Shown piece after piece: positions 1 through 13,012 of a DNA stretch of 64,000 nt (the first letter of the stretch is position 1; the number at the start of each line of letters is the position of its first letter). Under the pieces are notes generated by a model. It was not told the DNA's origin, did not search any database, and saw only the letters and a list, made by a program, of their open reading frames with translations. The DNA is from Temnothorax longispinosus (taxonomy: Eukaryota; Arthropoda; Insecta; Hymenoptera; Formicidae). The position numbers were made by a program, and so were the translations under genes. Location of the stretch: the NCBI RefSeq assembly GCF_030848805.1, contig NC_092363.1, forward strand, positions 2,232,001 through 2,296,000. Reading direction: 5' to 3'.

Positions 1-3000
1 CACGAAGAGAGGTAGAGAAAGACAAACAGAAAATAAGTTGTAGCACAAAATGAATCGCGCGAATGGAACTGACAGATAATTTTATAATAATTGAAGAATA
101 ATGCGACTATAAGAAATTGACTTTATATTTTGTTAAAATAAACCGGATATTGTGACATGTATCCTGATCATGTGAAAGCGTCTTTTTAATTTTCTTAAAG
201 GTGCATTTAATATTCAAGTAAATTATTTAAAAATAAATTCTGTACTAATTAATCAGTCGCAATATATTTATAATACCTATACATATTGCTTTTGAAAGAA
301 AATGCAATTTCCATGAAAATTACGTTATTATCTTATGAAATATGAGAAATTGTTTCCCTTTTCAGATTATTTAACGGAGTCATCACTCATTTTCTTCTCC
401 TTTCTCCCTTCAATTTCGATTCATCTGTGATTTTAAGAACGTACCTAACAATTTGACTTTCTTACTTTGCGTTCGTCGGACTACCCTTGAAGAAAATTGC
501 TGCCCATTTTTCTCCGTCATCCGGCCTCACCCCAGTGAGCTACCGTGAGTTAAAATCTGAAACTCGATGGTACGAAGATGCGTATCTTTTCGCGAAATAA
601 TCTTTTCAACTTAACTTACAAGATAATAAGTCACTTATTTCTAATTTGGACAACCATTTCAGATGCACGAATCAAGATAATATACAAATTTAGTTGGAAC
701 AGGTGACATGACAGCATCCACGTCATCATCAAGCCGTGTTGCGTCCAACATCGCATTACAGCGAATATGTGGTTATACTAAATACATAATTTATAATATA
801 ATGTAATTTGAGCTACAACACAGAATTGGTATATTATCTGAATTAGTCACGGAGTATAATATAATTAAGGTATATTATACTTGATGATAATTGTATATAT
901 ATATATATATGTATGTATAAAAAAATGAAAACAAAATTTGATATTAAATAGATACAGATGCACACTGGCGCGCATGAATATAATATATTACTGTTATATT
1001 ATATTATCATATCATATTATATTGCTATTATATATTCTATAATGTAAAAAATATTTTGAAACAGTCGCGAGATTTTTCGAGAATTTGCAACATATTTAAA
1101 ACTCACAGCTCGTTGACACGGTGAAGTAGGGAGATAAAGAAAAGCCCAAACCACGAAAGTTGTTAAGTATCAAATAGGGTTCGCCCCATTACACCGAAAT
1201 ACCCTTGTACCTCGGTTAGTCCTGCTTAGCCTGCGTGTTGCCTTCTTACTTACATTCTAACAAGACTGTACGCTTTTATCATTTCAATTCGCATTATTAT
1301 ATACTCAATAAGCCGATATTCAATTGTTTTCAGAAAGTAAATCATTTTAATGATGCGAATAAAGACAATCGATTTTTTAATCAAAATATACGATTGTTAA
1401 ATATCTCATATAATATATTCTAGATCCAAAGTACGAATTAAATTTAGAAAACAAATTAGCACGAGGAGAATTAGATTTTATAATTCTGATAGGTAATTAA
1501 AAATGAGGAGCACAACCATTAAAGACAAGTGACGCTTTTAACACGTCATTATTGCTTGCAGCAGGTATGTACAAAACGCTGCTATATTAAATTGATAGAA
1601 CATAACGGAGGTAGAAAATAAAACAACTATGGCTCTGTTGAGAGAAACGAAAGTTTCGCGTCTCTGCGATTTTTAGCTCAGACCACGGCAAGAGCAATTA
1701 CTTTAGGAATGATCGTCACGGGATAGGGCAGAGTGAACTTGCTTAAGGGAAGCGCGCAGGAGGTGGCACGGGATGCAAGAAGTGGATTGTGCAGCGACAA
1801 CGTTAATAAATCTCTGGTAATTAGAAAGAATGTCCCGGGGAGACGAAATTGCTAGTGGGCCCGACTCGGTCGGCCTGTTCATTTTTTACGCTACACGAGC
1901 GTTAAGATCTTTTAATGCTGGGTTATAAATGATTTGCGAAACCGGAGCGCTGTGCTCCTCGACGCACCGTATATATTCAGACCAGACAACCAGACAACCA
2001 CTTGCTCGTTAGTCACGCCGGATTTGTTACAATTAAATTTAAAGATAGGCTGGGCGTCAAACGGTATCAATTTACACGAAAGGGATAGGTTAATTAGTAA
2101 ATCGTTCGCGAAAAGATATGGTATAGTGCCCTATACGATATTAATTTCCAGCATGCTTAACGCAATTTCTATGTTTAATATGCGTTATAATATCATAATA
2201 CATACGTTTTCGAATAATGATATATTATATTAATGTATTTTTATATTAAAACTGTACGGTTCAATGGATCTTTGTGAATTAACGAGGCAAAGATTTAAGA
2301 TATATTAATTTCTAAATCCTTTCTGTTCGCGGAAAAAGTAATTGCTAACGCAATTAAATCGGAGTATAATAATTCCCCGGAACGGAAATATAGTTAAACG
2401 TCTCAATTGCAGCGCCGGTAGGTCCGGTAGGCAATACTAATTAAGTACTAGTGTACTCTCCTGACGGGAAGCCCCCAGAATCCGGAAACGAGGGTAGATG
2501 TAATTAGGATGAGTTGTGACGCCTGTAGCGAGGAACCCTTGTGACTTCGTTGTTCACGCTTCTCTCCGCACAAACGTAAACCTAAGTTTATCTAGGTAAG
2601 ACGCACGCAATGCGGACTCAAATCGGTTGTTTGTTAAGCCAGTTTCGAGTTTCATCATTCCTACGGACCATTACGGAGTATTAGTCTGCGTGTAATGTGC
2701 GCGGTTATCTGATCGGTCGTCGCTTTTAACTGCCCGAACGATCACAGAAGCGAGGACTGCATAATCGATGCATTATCCTCTCGACTTTGGTCCATCATCC
2801 TCACAAGAGACATCGCGCAACGCGCTCGTCTGCGCTCGTGGGAACCGCTACCATGGCGAGTAGTTGGACTTCTATTAATGTTGTACAGTCGTCGCGTCGA
2901 ATTAGCATAAAGTTCCACGCCGGAGTGCCAGCGCGCCCGGAAACCAAACTTTCGTCGAACTGCCGTGTACGTACGCGTGAACTACAGTGTTTTGCCTGCC

Positions 3001-4413
3001 ACGTTTCACCCGCGCGTTGCTATTGTTTCAAGAATCAATTTTTCAAAATATGCAATAGATGGATTGAAGTAGAAAAAAATTAGTTTTTTTTTCCAATACT
3101 TCTTGGAATCTTGTCATTGCGCGAGCATGTTATACGTGAAAGTGTTATTTTAGAACACGGCTAAGAATTACTATAATATATAATAATAAGATTGCATAAA
3201 TTTTGTAAGAATGATCATTATATTATGGCGACAAGAATTGAGTATTATTGCAAGCAAATTCATAATTTTCGCGGTATTTTATTTGCGCTACGTAACTATC
3301 GTCGGTACCGATTAGAGAAAAATAAAATAAACACACGATCATTCGTATGCATAACGAATAATTAATTGTAATTTTCATACGATAACGAGAGATTATAGTA
3401 CAAAAATTTTAACAATACAATATTATGCAAATATATAAATATGTTTATGTGTATATAATACCTAATATCTTCTACAAATATAATTATTTGCATTTCTATA
3501 TTATAATATATTGTAAATAATATTTAAAGATTCTTAAGAATATAGTAAATTAAGATATTCCGTACAACCTTTAGTATTTAGCGGGTTAGCAGATCATAAA
3601 AGTACCCTCGTTACGAGTCGAATCGAAGAAACTTTATGCACCTACTTTATCTAATTGCTATGAACGTCAGAATCGCTAGTAAATTTTCTTGACAGAATCA
3701 ACCACACCCCGTCCAGAACTCATCAGGATAAAAGTCTGGAGAAACACTTAGCAGAGAGAGAGGGGGCAAAACTCTCTCTGTTGGAAGTAATAGTAAAAAT
3801 TCACCTACATCCACATTAGCACACTATTCGTTATACTTATCATAGACTTAATCGCGTTTAATGTGTGTGTGTGATTTCAACACATTATGCTATTTCAATC
3901 TCATATGTTCTAGATGTGAAAGTTCTAGATATCTCTGTTGCATGATAGTTTCAATTTATCCATGTAAATTATTATTCCATTTATATATTTTCAAATACTA
4001 TAAAACCATAATATTTTCTATTTGATATTTATCAGAAATCTTATGTCTCATTAGAGATGTTATATTATTAAAGATCTTATTGGTAGAAAAACTGTTGGAA
4101 TCTTCTAAAGTGTAATAGCCAACGCTTCAAAAAAATGCCGAACTTTGAAAGAAGCCGTCCGGCTAGGAAGTACCGTTCCGAGAGACCATTTTACGGTATG
4201 TAACGATCGCGTGTACGCGGTACTTCGTGACTCTTGAATAATAACGAGTATGATAAGACGGCCTAGCATTAACAAATAAAACACTTTCTAGACGGAAATA
4301 AGCGGTGTTCCGGGATCTAGATAATTCCTAATAGAAAAAGTTCGCCGTGGCCGGCTAAGTTTTCGTACTTTACGCGGGTCTTTTCGTAAGATTAATTTAA
4401 TACGGATTAGGAC
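1..4413. other. Left flank, no gene seen
   Basis: AT-rich sequence with an (AT)n run near 893-919 and many short chance ORFs. I find no exon here with coding character and good sites at both ends. A strong donor CTACC|gtgagt at 545/546 follows a tttcag acceptor near 365, but every frame between them has stops, so at most this is a UTR exon. Two AG|GT junctions resembling recursive splice sites occur at 1564/1565 (CAG|gtatgt) and 2595/2596 (TAG|gtaaga). Confidence 0.5.
893..919. repeat. (AT)n microsatellite
   Basis: Run of TA dinucleotides. Confidence 0.8.
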
Positions 4414-4578
4414 CCGTCAGTGTTCGGGGACAATGTCGCTCCGCGAGATGAATCGCCATTGCCGCGTTGTGTCATAAATAGACTTCAACGCAAAACGGAA
4501 CAAAACTTTTTTCTAATTATACCGTGTTTCTCTAATCGGTTCTCTTGCTCCCGCGTTTGTATATTGCCGCTGCGCGGG
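4414..4578 (+). promoter_or_regulatory. Candidate core promoter (Inr + DPE) and noncoding first exon
   Basis: A TCAGT initiator lies at 4417-4421 with +1 at the A (4419). Counting from that A, positions +28 to +32 read AGATG, which fits the downstream promoter element consensus RGWYV at the spacing known from fly promoters. The transcript would run about 160 nt to a strong donor, GGG|gtaagt, at 4578/4579. It contains short upstream ORFs only. If spliced to an acceptor at 8413/8414, it would reach the ATG at 8584. There is no TATA box at -30. Each motif is short, so the match could be chance. Confidence 0.25.
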
Positions 4579-5139
4579 GTAAGTATTTACTGCAGCCGCA
4601 ATTACACCTCGGCTGCAACGCGACGGAATTTCTTTTTTTTTTCTCGCGGGAGATCCGTTATTCCATTGAAAGGTCGTCGATATCCGTGATGCTTGCCTTT
4701 AAAAAAAATTGACAGGCGAAATGAAATACGTCATTGTCGATAGCGATATTTCATAGTTCCGGACGATCGATTCCGATGCGAAATTCCAACGAGAGACATC
4801 ATCCCTTTCGCGACGTCGTTCCAACTGCAAATTAAAGGCGTTTAAAACTACGCCAGATGCCACCCCTCCTCGAAAATATTCGCCACTTGCGCGTTTTCGA
4901 CATTCCTGAAACTCGCTCGTACGCAAACAGCAATTCGGATTCTTATGGTCGCATCGCGCGTGAACTTAATTACGCGGTTCGCCACGAAAAGATCTTTGCT
5001 AAGTGAATTTCTTTAAATGATCAAGCCGCAGTCGTAATCCGCTTGGCGTTTTCTTAAGTTCGCAAACCCAGCGCGGGAGAAGGAGCATCACGTGGAAGCT
5101 GCGGTTGCGTTCGAATAATTAGCGAGATAGTATACTTAC
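4579..5139. other. Noncoding interval, CpG-rich in part
   Basis: A moderately GC-rich stretch between the candidate plus-strand promoter exon and the minus-strand exon. A T-rich run lies at about 4628-4642. On the minus strand a possible phase-1 acceptor (gtttcag at plus 4901-4907) would add about 23 codons before a stop and could end the minus-strand gene, but its pyrimidine tract is poor. Confidence 0.3.
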
Positions 5140-5309
5140 CTAAGTATCCACAGTAGGCCGAGAGGGAATCTTGGGAGACGGCGCGGCGGTGAGGAGACTC
5201 CACGGTTGGCTGCCGCTCGGGTCTGTAATTTCGATAATTATGGGTTAATGCGTTTAGCCACGTAGTGGCACACGTAGCAGGAACATGATTCCAGGCGTAC
5301 GTGAGATAC
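5140..5309 (-). CDS. Internal coding exon of an unrecognised minus-strand gene
   Basis: On the minus strand the exon opens after a good acceptor (a T-rich tract ending tttgcag, at 5310-5311 on the plus strand) and closes with TTAG|gtaagtata, a near-consensus donor (plus 5131-5139). The 170 nt hold one nucleotide completing a codon, then 56 open codons, then one nucleotide, so it is phase 2 in and phase 1 out. The peptide starts YLTYAWNHVPATCATTWLNA, continues through a basic and Pro-rich stretch (RPERQPTVESPHRR) and ends SQDSLSAYCGYL. The composition is protein-like, with Ser/Arg phosphosite-like motifs. A cag acceptor also occurs inside the exon at plus 5223, giving a shorter 83-nt form in the same frame. 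I do not recognise the family, and neighbouring exons could not be placed. It is antisense to the first intron or upstream region of the plus-strand gene. Confidence 0.5.
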
Positions 5310-8300
5310 CTGCAAATTAATTAAACGATTACCGTATTCGGCCAAATAACACATAATTGTTCAATTGTTACATGCTTATCGCAGATGTATAAATTTCCGC
5401 GCAACTCAAATAAGTCACGAATCTCATTCACTCTCGCTGAAACTGCAATACAAAAATTTGCACGATAACCTTAACGAGAACTATGTAAATTAGCATAAAT
5501 AATTAGTATAAAAATACCCACGTGGCTGTTATTAAATTCAAGCCATTAAATAAAGCATTAAAATATAACCATCCGTTACTAGTCCGTTTATTGCCTGTCT
5601 GTTACTACTGGCTGTTATACTACTAGCTGTCTATTACTACTACTCGTTTACGTCACTCGTTATCGGCAATCGTTGTACAACGATTGATATGCGACGGCGT
5701 GCGTTGCGCTAATTTACGAAAATAGCCCGAGCGAGAAAATCCGCAGTGTTTAACAAAATGTTTACGTAAGAAGTTGCGTCAACACGCGCTTAAGTTCTGA
5801 CGGCGTCGCTCCTTAAGAGCTTTCCATCGCGAGCAAGGAGCTTTCCTTTATGATGAAACAATATCGTACGTCGCCTTTTTCAGCCACCCGCATTTCTTCC
5901 GTTCCACCGGCGACCTCGTCTCGCCCACTCATGGTTTTCGTCGCCTCCGCCCCCATCTGCATTCCTAGTCCCAACGAGCCGCAAAGGAATTCCAATTTTA
6001 AACAAAAGTTTCCTGACGGCAGTAACCTCTCTGGTCCCCACTCTCCTTCGCATCTTCTACCTTCTCTGCTGTCGACATCGCGGATTCTAGGCGCGCGTTC
6101 ATGCATGGCCCCAACCATGAGCTAGGCACATCGCTTCTTTGTCTACTAACATGTTTCGTTCGTGCCTCCTCCGCCCATTACGGAAATTCTGTTGCTTCTT
6201 CGCCGGGCAAATTTTTTCCATTTTACGATCACGAAATTGTTCCATTTTTCTTCGTGTCATATATATCTCGCGATAGCACAGTTTTGTAATGTAATTTATT
6301 TATATAGAGAAAAGGTTTAATTATTCGCATTCGTACGGATAAATAATATCCTAACTTTAGTAAGAGTTTTAAAAAATGGATAATGTTCATCTTTCGAGCG
6401 TATCGTCCCCGGATATACATACTTCCCGGATATACTTCAGCCGGTTAAAGATCGAAAGCAAGAAAGATGGAAGACATGAAGAGGAATCGCGACATAACAT
6501 GCACAGCGTGTATCGAGCCTTCTCCGCTTTTTCTCGGATCGTTCCCATTTTAATGCCCTTCTCCACGTCTGCGGATCGTCGCGGGTAAAAAAAGCGCGAG
6601 CTGCCGACGGGGAAAATCGTAGCAAGGGCGACGATAAACAAACGCTAATCCATAAATCCTCTTGCAAACGGCAGAAAGCACGCGCAATATACGTATCGCC
6701 GACTCGAGACGTACATCAACGCTGCGTCTGCTGCAATATCGATAAAACATTGATCCGGCATTCGTGCCTGAAGTCTCTTGTATAGGATTCGCAATGCCGT
6801 TAGGCATCCCCCCGCGCCACGTCGCGTCGAGCCGAGCCGAGCCGGGCCGCGCCGTTCACAGATATACCGAACGCGCTTGCATACAGAACGCTATACCACC
6901 GTTTCGACGAGATTATATCCGACTCTCTGCATGCGTGCACCCGCTGCGCCCATTGGGTGCACACGTACGCGTCTGCCGGTATCGTGATCTACACGCGAAT
7001 CACGAAAGCTCCGCGCATAATTCGACGCTAATGGTATTTGGGTCGGGCCGCGAGACCGATCTTCCAGTAACCAATCATCGTGGTAAAATCCGTATGATTA
7101 TTTGAAAAAAGTGGCTCTCTCTTCCTCCCTTACGTACACCGACATACACACATATATATGTATGCGCGATTTAGGAGAAGTCGAGTTTTCTTGGAAATCG
7201 TGATTTCCTAACGTACATACGAGATATGAATAACTTACGAACATATAATTTCCGCTCTAATCAAAATAAAGTAAATGCAAACTGAGTCAATGGCAAGATA
7301 TAAAGTTACTCGACGTTACAGATTGCAAAACACACAAGTAGACATTTTTAATGCTAGATCACTATTGTCTATAGTCGACGTTTGCATCATACAATTGCAA
7401 ATGTCTCATGGTGTCGTATGATTCGTTCATACTCCGTTTGACGACCAATTAATATTTTCTCGGTTGCACGATTCCGCTGATCGCGATTGCCCTAGCCCAG
7501 CTCTATCTGGCAGATCAAAGCACGCGAAATCAGGGAGCGTCTGCATTATCCGGGGCGATGGCGCTTAACGTTGCGCACCGTCGCGGATTTCGATGACCTA
7601 TCCTACCAGCTAATACCCGCTTCTTGCCGGATCAAAGTGCGTATTTCCGTCGGGCAATGAATTGGCAAGCCCGTCTCTGAAGATGATGGTACTGTAATTA
7701 TAAGGTTGACGGCAACGGAGCGCGAAAGGACGAGGAGGATCGATGACGATGGACCGGTGAGAGGAACGGAAAAGGGAGAGGAATAGGGTTGCGATGGAGA
7801 ACGCGGCGAGATGAACGGCGGCTCAAACATCGCGGCGCAAAATTCACAATCTAATCCAACTAAGCAAATTACTCCCCAACTTCCTGGGCGACAGCTACGC
7901 ACCCTGTCCCTTCGCCCCGCGCATTCCCCGGCAACTTAGATCAAAGGGAACCGGTGTGTCCTACGCGCGGGAATATCGCGCCCGACAACGTTTCATCTCA
8001 CGGCGCCCGTACTTCCGGCGCCTCTTTTCCTCCACCCTGACCGTTTCACAGACGACGTTAAACTTGTATGGAGCACGGCTTGGTTGGGCGCGATTGAACG
8101 CGCTCGACCGTTCCGCGATCGCGATCGAAGCAGACGCTCGTGTAACGAACGCATCGAAATGCATAGCTTGTCGTACGCAGCGATATATGACGCGAGTTTA
8201 ATGCGACTAAAACTCGAATCATCAATTTGATTACTGATTTTGCATCGCAGCTTTTGATTCTATATGTTGTCAAAATATCTGTTGGAATTGCCATATATTA

Positions 8301-8583
8301 TTGTTATACATAGCTGAACACATTATGCTAATGTATCAACTCTCTAGAAAATCATTACAGTCTACTTATGTATACACACAAAAGCCGATGTATATGCGTC
8401 CGAATTACTTCAGCCGTGTAAATTACGAAGTGGAAAATCATATCGGAATAATTGGATCGCCTGAGTATATCTGTACGATTAGGCTACAAATCCGAACAGC
8501 TTTTCGATCATGTGTACCATTTAGAGACGGTGAGCTCGCAATCGTACTCGCTTCTAGCTGAATAGCACTTGCGAGATAGAGAG
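5310..8583. other. Noncoding interval with CpG-rich islets
   Basis: No supported exon. CpG-rich islets at about 5800-6120, 6680-7000 and 7600-8180 contain overlapping open frames on both strands, as expected when stop codons are scarce. AT-rich DNA separates them. An acceptor-like tacttcag at 8406-8413 could open the exon that contains the ATG at 8584. Confidence 0.4.
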
Positions 8584-8645
8584 ATGGCTGGAATCGACGT
8601 CGCCAGATCGCCGGATCGCCGGCGGGTAGAGAGGTACGAGGAAAG
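8584..8645 (+). CDS. Candidate first coding exon (exon 1)
   Basis: The ATG at 8584 has G at -3 and G at +4, a good start context, and an in-frame TAG lies upstream at 8563-8565. Twenty codons follow, beginning MAGIDVARSPDRRRVERYEE and rich in Arg and acidic residues. They end in AG, then the donor GAAAG|gtaaca at 8645/8646, in phase 2. The next candidate exon (9650) needs exactly a phase-2 donor, and the join reads AG+C = Ser. The short length and only fair donor mean this could be chance, and translation may instead begin in exon 3 (ATG at 19784). Confidence 0.35.
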
Positions 8646-9649
8646 GTAACACTTCCGGAACGCAATATCATTCGGAGCGAAGCGGACCGTAATTCCCACT
8701 TGCTTGGTCTTCGGAGGCGAGGCAGCAGAAGCTGCGTCTGTTGATTATCCGGCTGGTAAACACGGCGCATTGTTATCGATTGGGCCAACAATCTGCCGCC
8801 CCCATATTGACGCAATACTGCCTCGCAGTTGCATAATGAATGGTTGGCTAATGACCCTACGGAGCTTGCGGAAACCGCTGCGAGAGGATGACGGGGCGGG
8901 CGGGGGCCTGGGAGTCGAGCCACTTCCGGCATTAAACATGCACCACCCCGCCACGAACGAGTTATCCGAGACATTTATCCCGCGTTTGAGAGTTGCCTGA
9001 CATACCATTTATCATATGCCGAGATATAAAAAACTAAAAAAATATAAAATTAAATTAATTTTTTATTTCTGCATCGGCTACGCGTTGACATATACTTATA
9101 TTTAATTTTTAACAACAACAACAATCCATTAAAAATATTATATATTCGATATTTTTAATGATAGGTAATTTAAAATAATATGTGGTTTCGCGAAAAAATT
9201 TAAATTTATTTTTTTATTTATTTTTCTTTTCTTTTCTGTTCTTTTAGAATTATACGCTTGATGTTGAATATGAAAAATATTACATATTAAAATTATCTTT
9301 CTGTAGATTACTACATAGCGTGTGGAAGCAACACGGACATCTGAAATAAAACGCGAGTCGCTTTGCATACATATCTAGTCAAGCATTCCTGCGGTGCTTT
9401 CTAAGAAACAACTGCGTTAATCTTCGAGCACCGCATAAATTGAGATTTATCTGTACTTTTGTAATTATTAAATGTTTGTGTCATTGCGCATATAATTGAA
9501 TAAATGTTAAAGTAACAAATTGCTTAGAACAGAAATGATTGCAAGCTGTTACTTTTACTTTATGATACAGTAAACGGTATTGTTTCAAGTAAATTAACTA
9601 CGCTGTGTTAGTTACAGTCAATAATAACCTTATTATTTCTTATTTTCAG
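8646..9649 (+). other. Candidate intron 1
   Basis: The first 350 nt are CpG-rich and carry a long minus-strand open frame (8438-8974) that I take as chance. The rest is AT-rich and includes a 12-bp perfect inverted repeat, arms 9127-9138 and 9149-9160 around a 10-nt loop. The 3' end has a clear pyrimidine tract, ttatttcttattttcag. Confidence 0.35.
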
Positions 9650-9708
9650 CTCTGCTGAACACGCGGACGCTAATAAGCAAATTCTGACCACTAGTCTGAC
9701 GTGTCACT
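9650..9708 (+). CDS. Small exon 2 (59 nt), coding or 5' UTR
   Basis: Bounded by a strong acceptor (pyrimidine tract ending tattttcag at 9649) and a consensus donor, CACT|gtaagtac, at 9708/9709. One nucleotide completes a codon, then 19 codons are open (SAEHADANKQILTTSLTCH), then one nucleotide remains: phase 2 in, phase 1 out. Of the other two frames, one hits a stop early. The phase-1 donor matches the phase-1 acceptor at 19773 (T+AT = Tyr). Both splice sites are good, so the exon is likely real. Whether it is coding depends on the start used upstream; if the true start is 19784 it is 5' UTR. Confidence 0.5.
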
Positions 9709-12700
9709 GTAAGTACCTAACGTTTAATGTATCTATGTATATAGATATTGGCATTTAGTTCTAGAAATTAAAGATTTTTTTTTTAGTCAACCCTACGAAA
9801 ATATAAACAGAATAACGGCGTTCGCAGTTGATTTAATTACAATGAATTCCAATAATCAGAACTGCGTTTAATAAAGAGCTTCTCATTTCAACGCATAAAG
9901 AAATCCGAATTGAGTTTCATCGTGCAGAGAGATTCTTTTACCCTCGTACCGCGACACAGCGAGACTTTCTTCGTATTTTTGTCGCGTGAATTATTCCTTT
10001 CTCGCGGGGGCTCAACGTCGTCTGCACCGTTACGCAACTTGTACTTTAGTACATCCCGACTGTGATTCTTTTGTAGCGGTAGCCGGCTTTCCGTCACTTT
10101 GCACGGTTTGCGTCGCGGAGAGATGGTGAAACGTTAGACGAGGGTCGCGACTTTCGCATGAAACTTCCTCCACTTTTGTCCCCGGCTGACGCCATAACGA
10201 CTCTAATCTCCTTACGCTTCAAGCTGTTTTTGCCGACCAAACGAAAGTGCTTACGGCGTTGACCAGTCGGGTAAGAGACTTACAATTTACTTCTATCTAA
10301 GAAGCTTTGCAGGACGCCCAGAATGTTGTCGCTATTCTGGGCTTTATTTAATGTTCATGTCATTTTACATTTGCGCTACGACGCGAGTTTATCCCGGCAT
10401 CCGCCGGTGTTATTTTTTGCAAAAGCGTTCCGGTGAATGCTCTAATGCCGGAAAGAAGTAAGAGAAAAAAATTGTAGAATTTTTTTGAAGCGACGGAATT
10501 AAGATGGTGTAAAAGCGCGCATGGTGGAAGCATTTAGTCGCGATTGAAGAACAGAAAGATATAAATCCTCATGTGACAATTCTATCGCATAGTTTCGTCA
10601 ATTTTATAATAATATTATAAATGTATATATAATATTATAAATTGTATTGTAAAGAACAACTTCTTATTCTCATACAACTGCGCGAATGAGTATTGAGAGT
10701 TACATCCATGATTAGTACACAGAGTGTGTTCCTAAAATGTTTAATCCAACTTCAACAGTGCGTTCTACTAAACAAAATAATGAGAAAAGTTCATATAAAC
10801 GAACTACCATCAAACGCTAACTTTTATTTACTTTTGTTGGCTAGCTTTTTAATTTGAGTGATCGGGGCGATTTGTAATTAGAAGTATTCCTAGGATGTAT
10901 TTGCTAAGAAAAGTTACACTTGAAATATCTATTCGGCCTTTCTATGCGCTGCTATTCGCAGTAATTTGTATATATTCGTTTTTTCACGAACTTATGTCAC
11001 TTTGTTTAGCACAATTGCAAATTAGAGCAAGCATGATAAATCATTTATGCGTGCCAATTGTTCATAATTGCAAAATATAATTTGCAATCTAGATTTTCCG
11101 TATTAGAGAGAGAATCACATGGTTTAATGTAATAATAAGCAAGAGAGAAATAATCTTTAATGATGTTACTTAAATCTCATTGTTGCAACGTGTGCATAAG
11201 ATATGCACAATTCCGATATGAATCTGGGTAGAATGCATTGAATGTTTTAGATGGCGAGAGTGCATTAAACGGCCCGTAAAATTTCCTCGCGGAAATCTAC
11301 CAACACGTGCGGAATTTCGTTTCTATTTATAGCTTATTCTCTTCTACGGGGTTGTAGAACGTTTCAGAACATTTCACGGATGTAGTGTTGAATGAATCAT
11401 CCCGCGTTCCTACGCATGACACCCCAGGGGCTTTCGAAGGACAATCCAATTTCTACGACTAGTCTTTCGTTTCAAGAATGTTGTTTTCTGCAGGTCGGAA
11501 AAGTGACAGTCTGAAAGTCTTGGGGACCTCGTGCTTTCTTTTTCGACGATATCCGATAGATTTTGTCTTTTTATCGAACTCTATGTATCTCTCTATGTAT
11601 TAAAAAGTCAAATGTTGCCTGTCTATTTTTGGTTGCATAATATTATTCCAATTTTTCTTAAACATACATATATATACATATGAATTATTTATCTTCGCTC
11701 ATAAAACTTTATTACGCACATATAAAGCTTCGGGGTAAACCTACATCCGTATTTTCCGTTATCGTATTATGTTGCAATTATTGCAAAAATTAATTATTTC
11801 TCATGGGACTGGAAGTATTCGACTCATTGGGGAATCGTCATTCACATTTGAACGTTTATTTCAGTTGCGTCCGAGATAACAGCGTTGTAATTAAACAATA
11901 AATTTCACTTTGATTTACAATTTACTGATAATAAAGAAAGCTTAAAAAAAATTATGTTAAATTTATATTTATAATTCTTAAAAAATTGGTATTATATATG
12001 CGTAATAGTGAAATAAAGAATGACTTCTGTCAATAATTGCTGTTTACACACAAACGTCTATACTTCACAATCGTAACTAACACACTGCAATTTGGCTGAA
12101 CGTCGTGAGACAAATCTCCCACATTCGCGAGCCTGCAAAAACAGATCAGGGTCGACGATTGCGCGACACGTAATCCCACCCGGAGAATCGTTAAATGGTT
12201 CGTGCGACTTCGTGTTAGTGAGAAACGACGTTCATCTAGCAGCATCCAACGGAGCCAAAGTGGGTTTACATCGCAGTTAAGTTTCATCGTAACGCCCCCG
12301 CGACGGTTGGATGCCGTGATGCTAAACCGCCTTTCCTGCAGTCAGTGACGACGTCGCATAGGGTGGATTTACCGACCATTTGGCAAATGAAGACGAAACT
12401 ACATCGTAGATTACGGAGCAAGAGCGAGGCAGGAGTGTGGGACGCAATAGAGAGTATCGAGTACCTTAATGTATCTATCGTAGGATACCTACCTATCGGC
12501 AATAGTTAACCTGCATATTGCCGCGATTTCGATAAAAACGGAAATTCGCAATGGAGAATTTTATCAGTTTATACTGCGACCAGCGCGATACTCCTTGCTC
12601 ATTGAAATAAGATATTTTTCCTCGAGATTGTATTTGCACCGATGCCCCGGTTATTTCGACATTCCGATTCCAAAGCACGATCACTTTCAAGATCGCGATG

Positions 12701-12984
12701 CACGCTGGCTACGTACGTATATTTGTAATTAAATAGAAGAGTCATTACCAAGAATAATTGAGCTTCAAAGAGTCGCTAACAATCGACTTTGTAATCACTG
12801 CAATCGAACGGAACGGTCGTTAGGATCCGATGCCTTCCTTCTCTGATCTCGAACGAGAACGTCTATAAACGGCGCGGCGATGGACCCGTTTGCTTTCTAT
12901 CGACTGCTACTTTGAACTTTCGATAGCACTCAGTCTATGACACGTGGAAGCTCTCTTTCGAAGTAAATTAAACGGAAATCATTA

Positions 12985-13012
12985 CCTTTCTCTCTCTCTC
13001 TCTTTCTCCTCT
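12985..13012. repeat. (TC)n microsatellite
   Basis: Short CT-dimer run. Confidence 0.7.

Noticed and set aside
8438..8974. 178-codon minus-strand open frame
   Set aside because: Lies in a CpG-rich islet where stops are rare in several frames; composition is irregular, with no motif and no splice borders.
9127..9160. 12-bp AT-rich inverted repeat
   Set aside because: Almost pure A/T arms in AT-rich DNA, so expected by chance; noted only within the intron entry.
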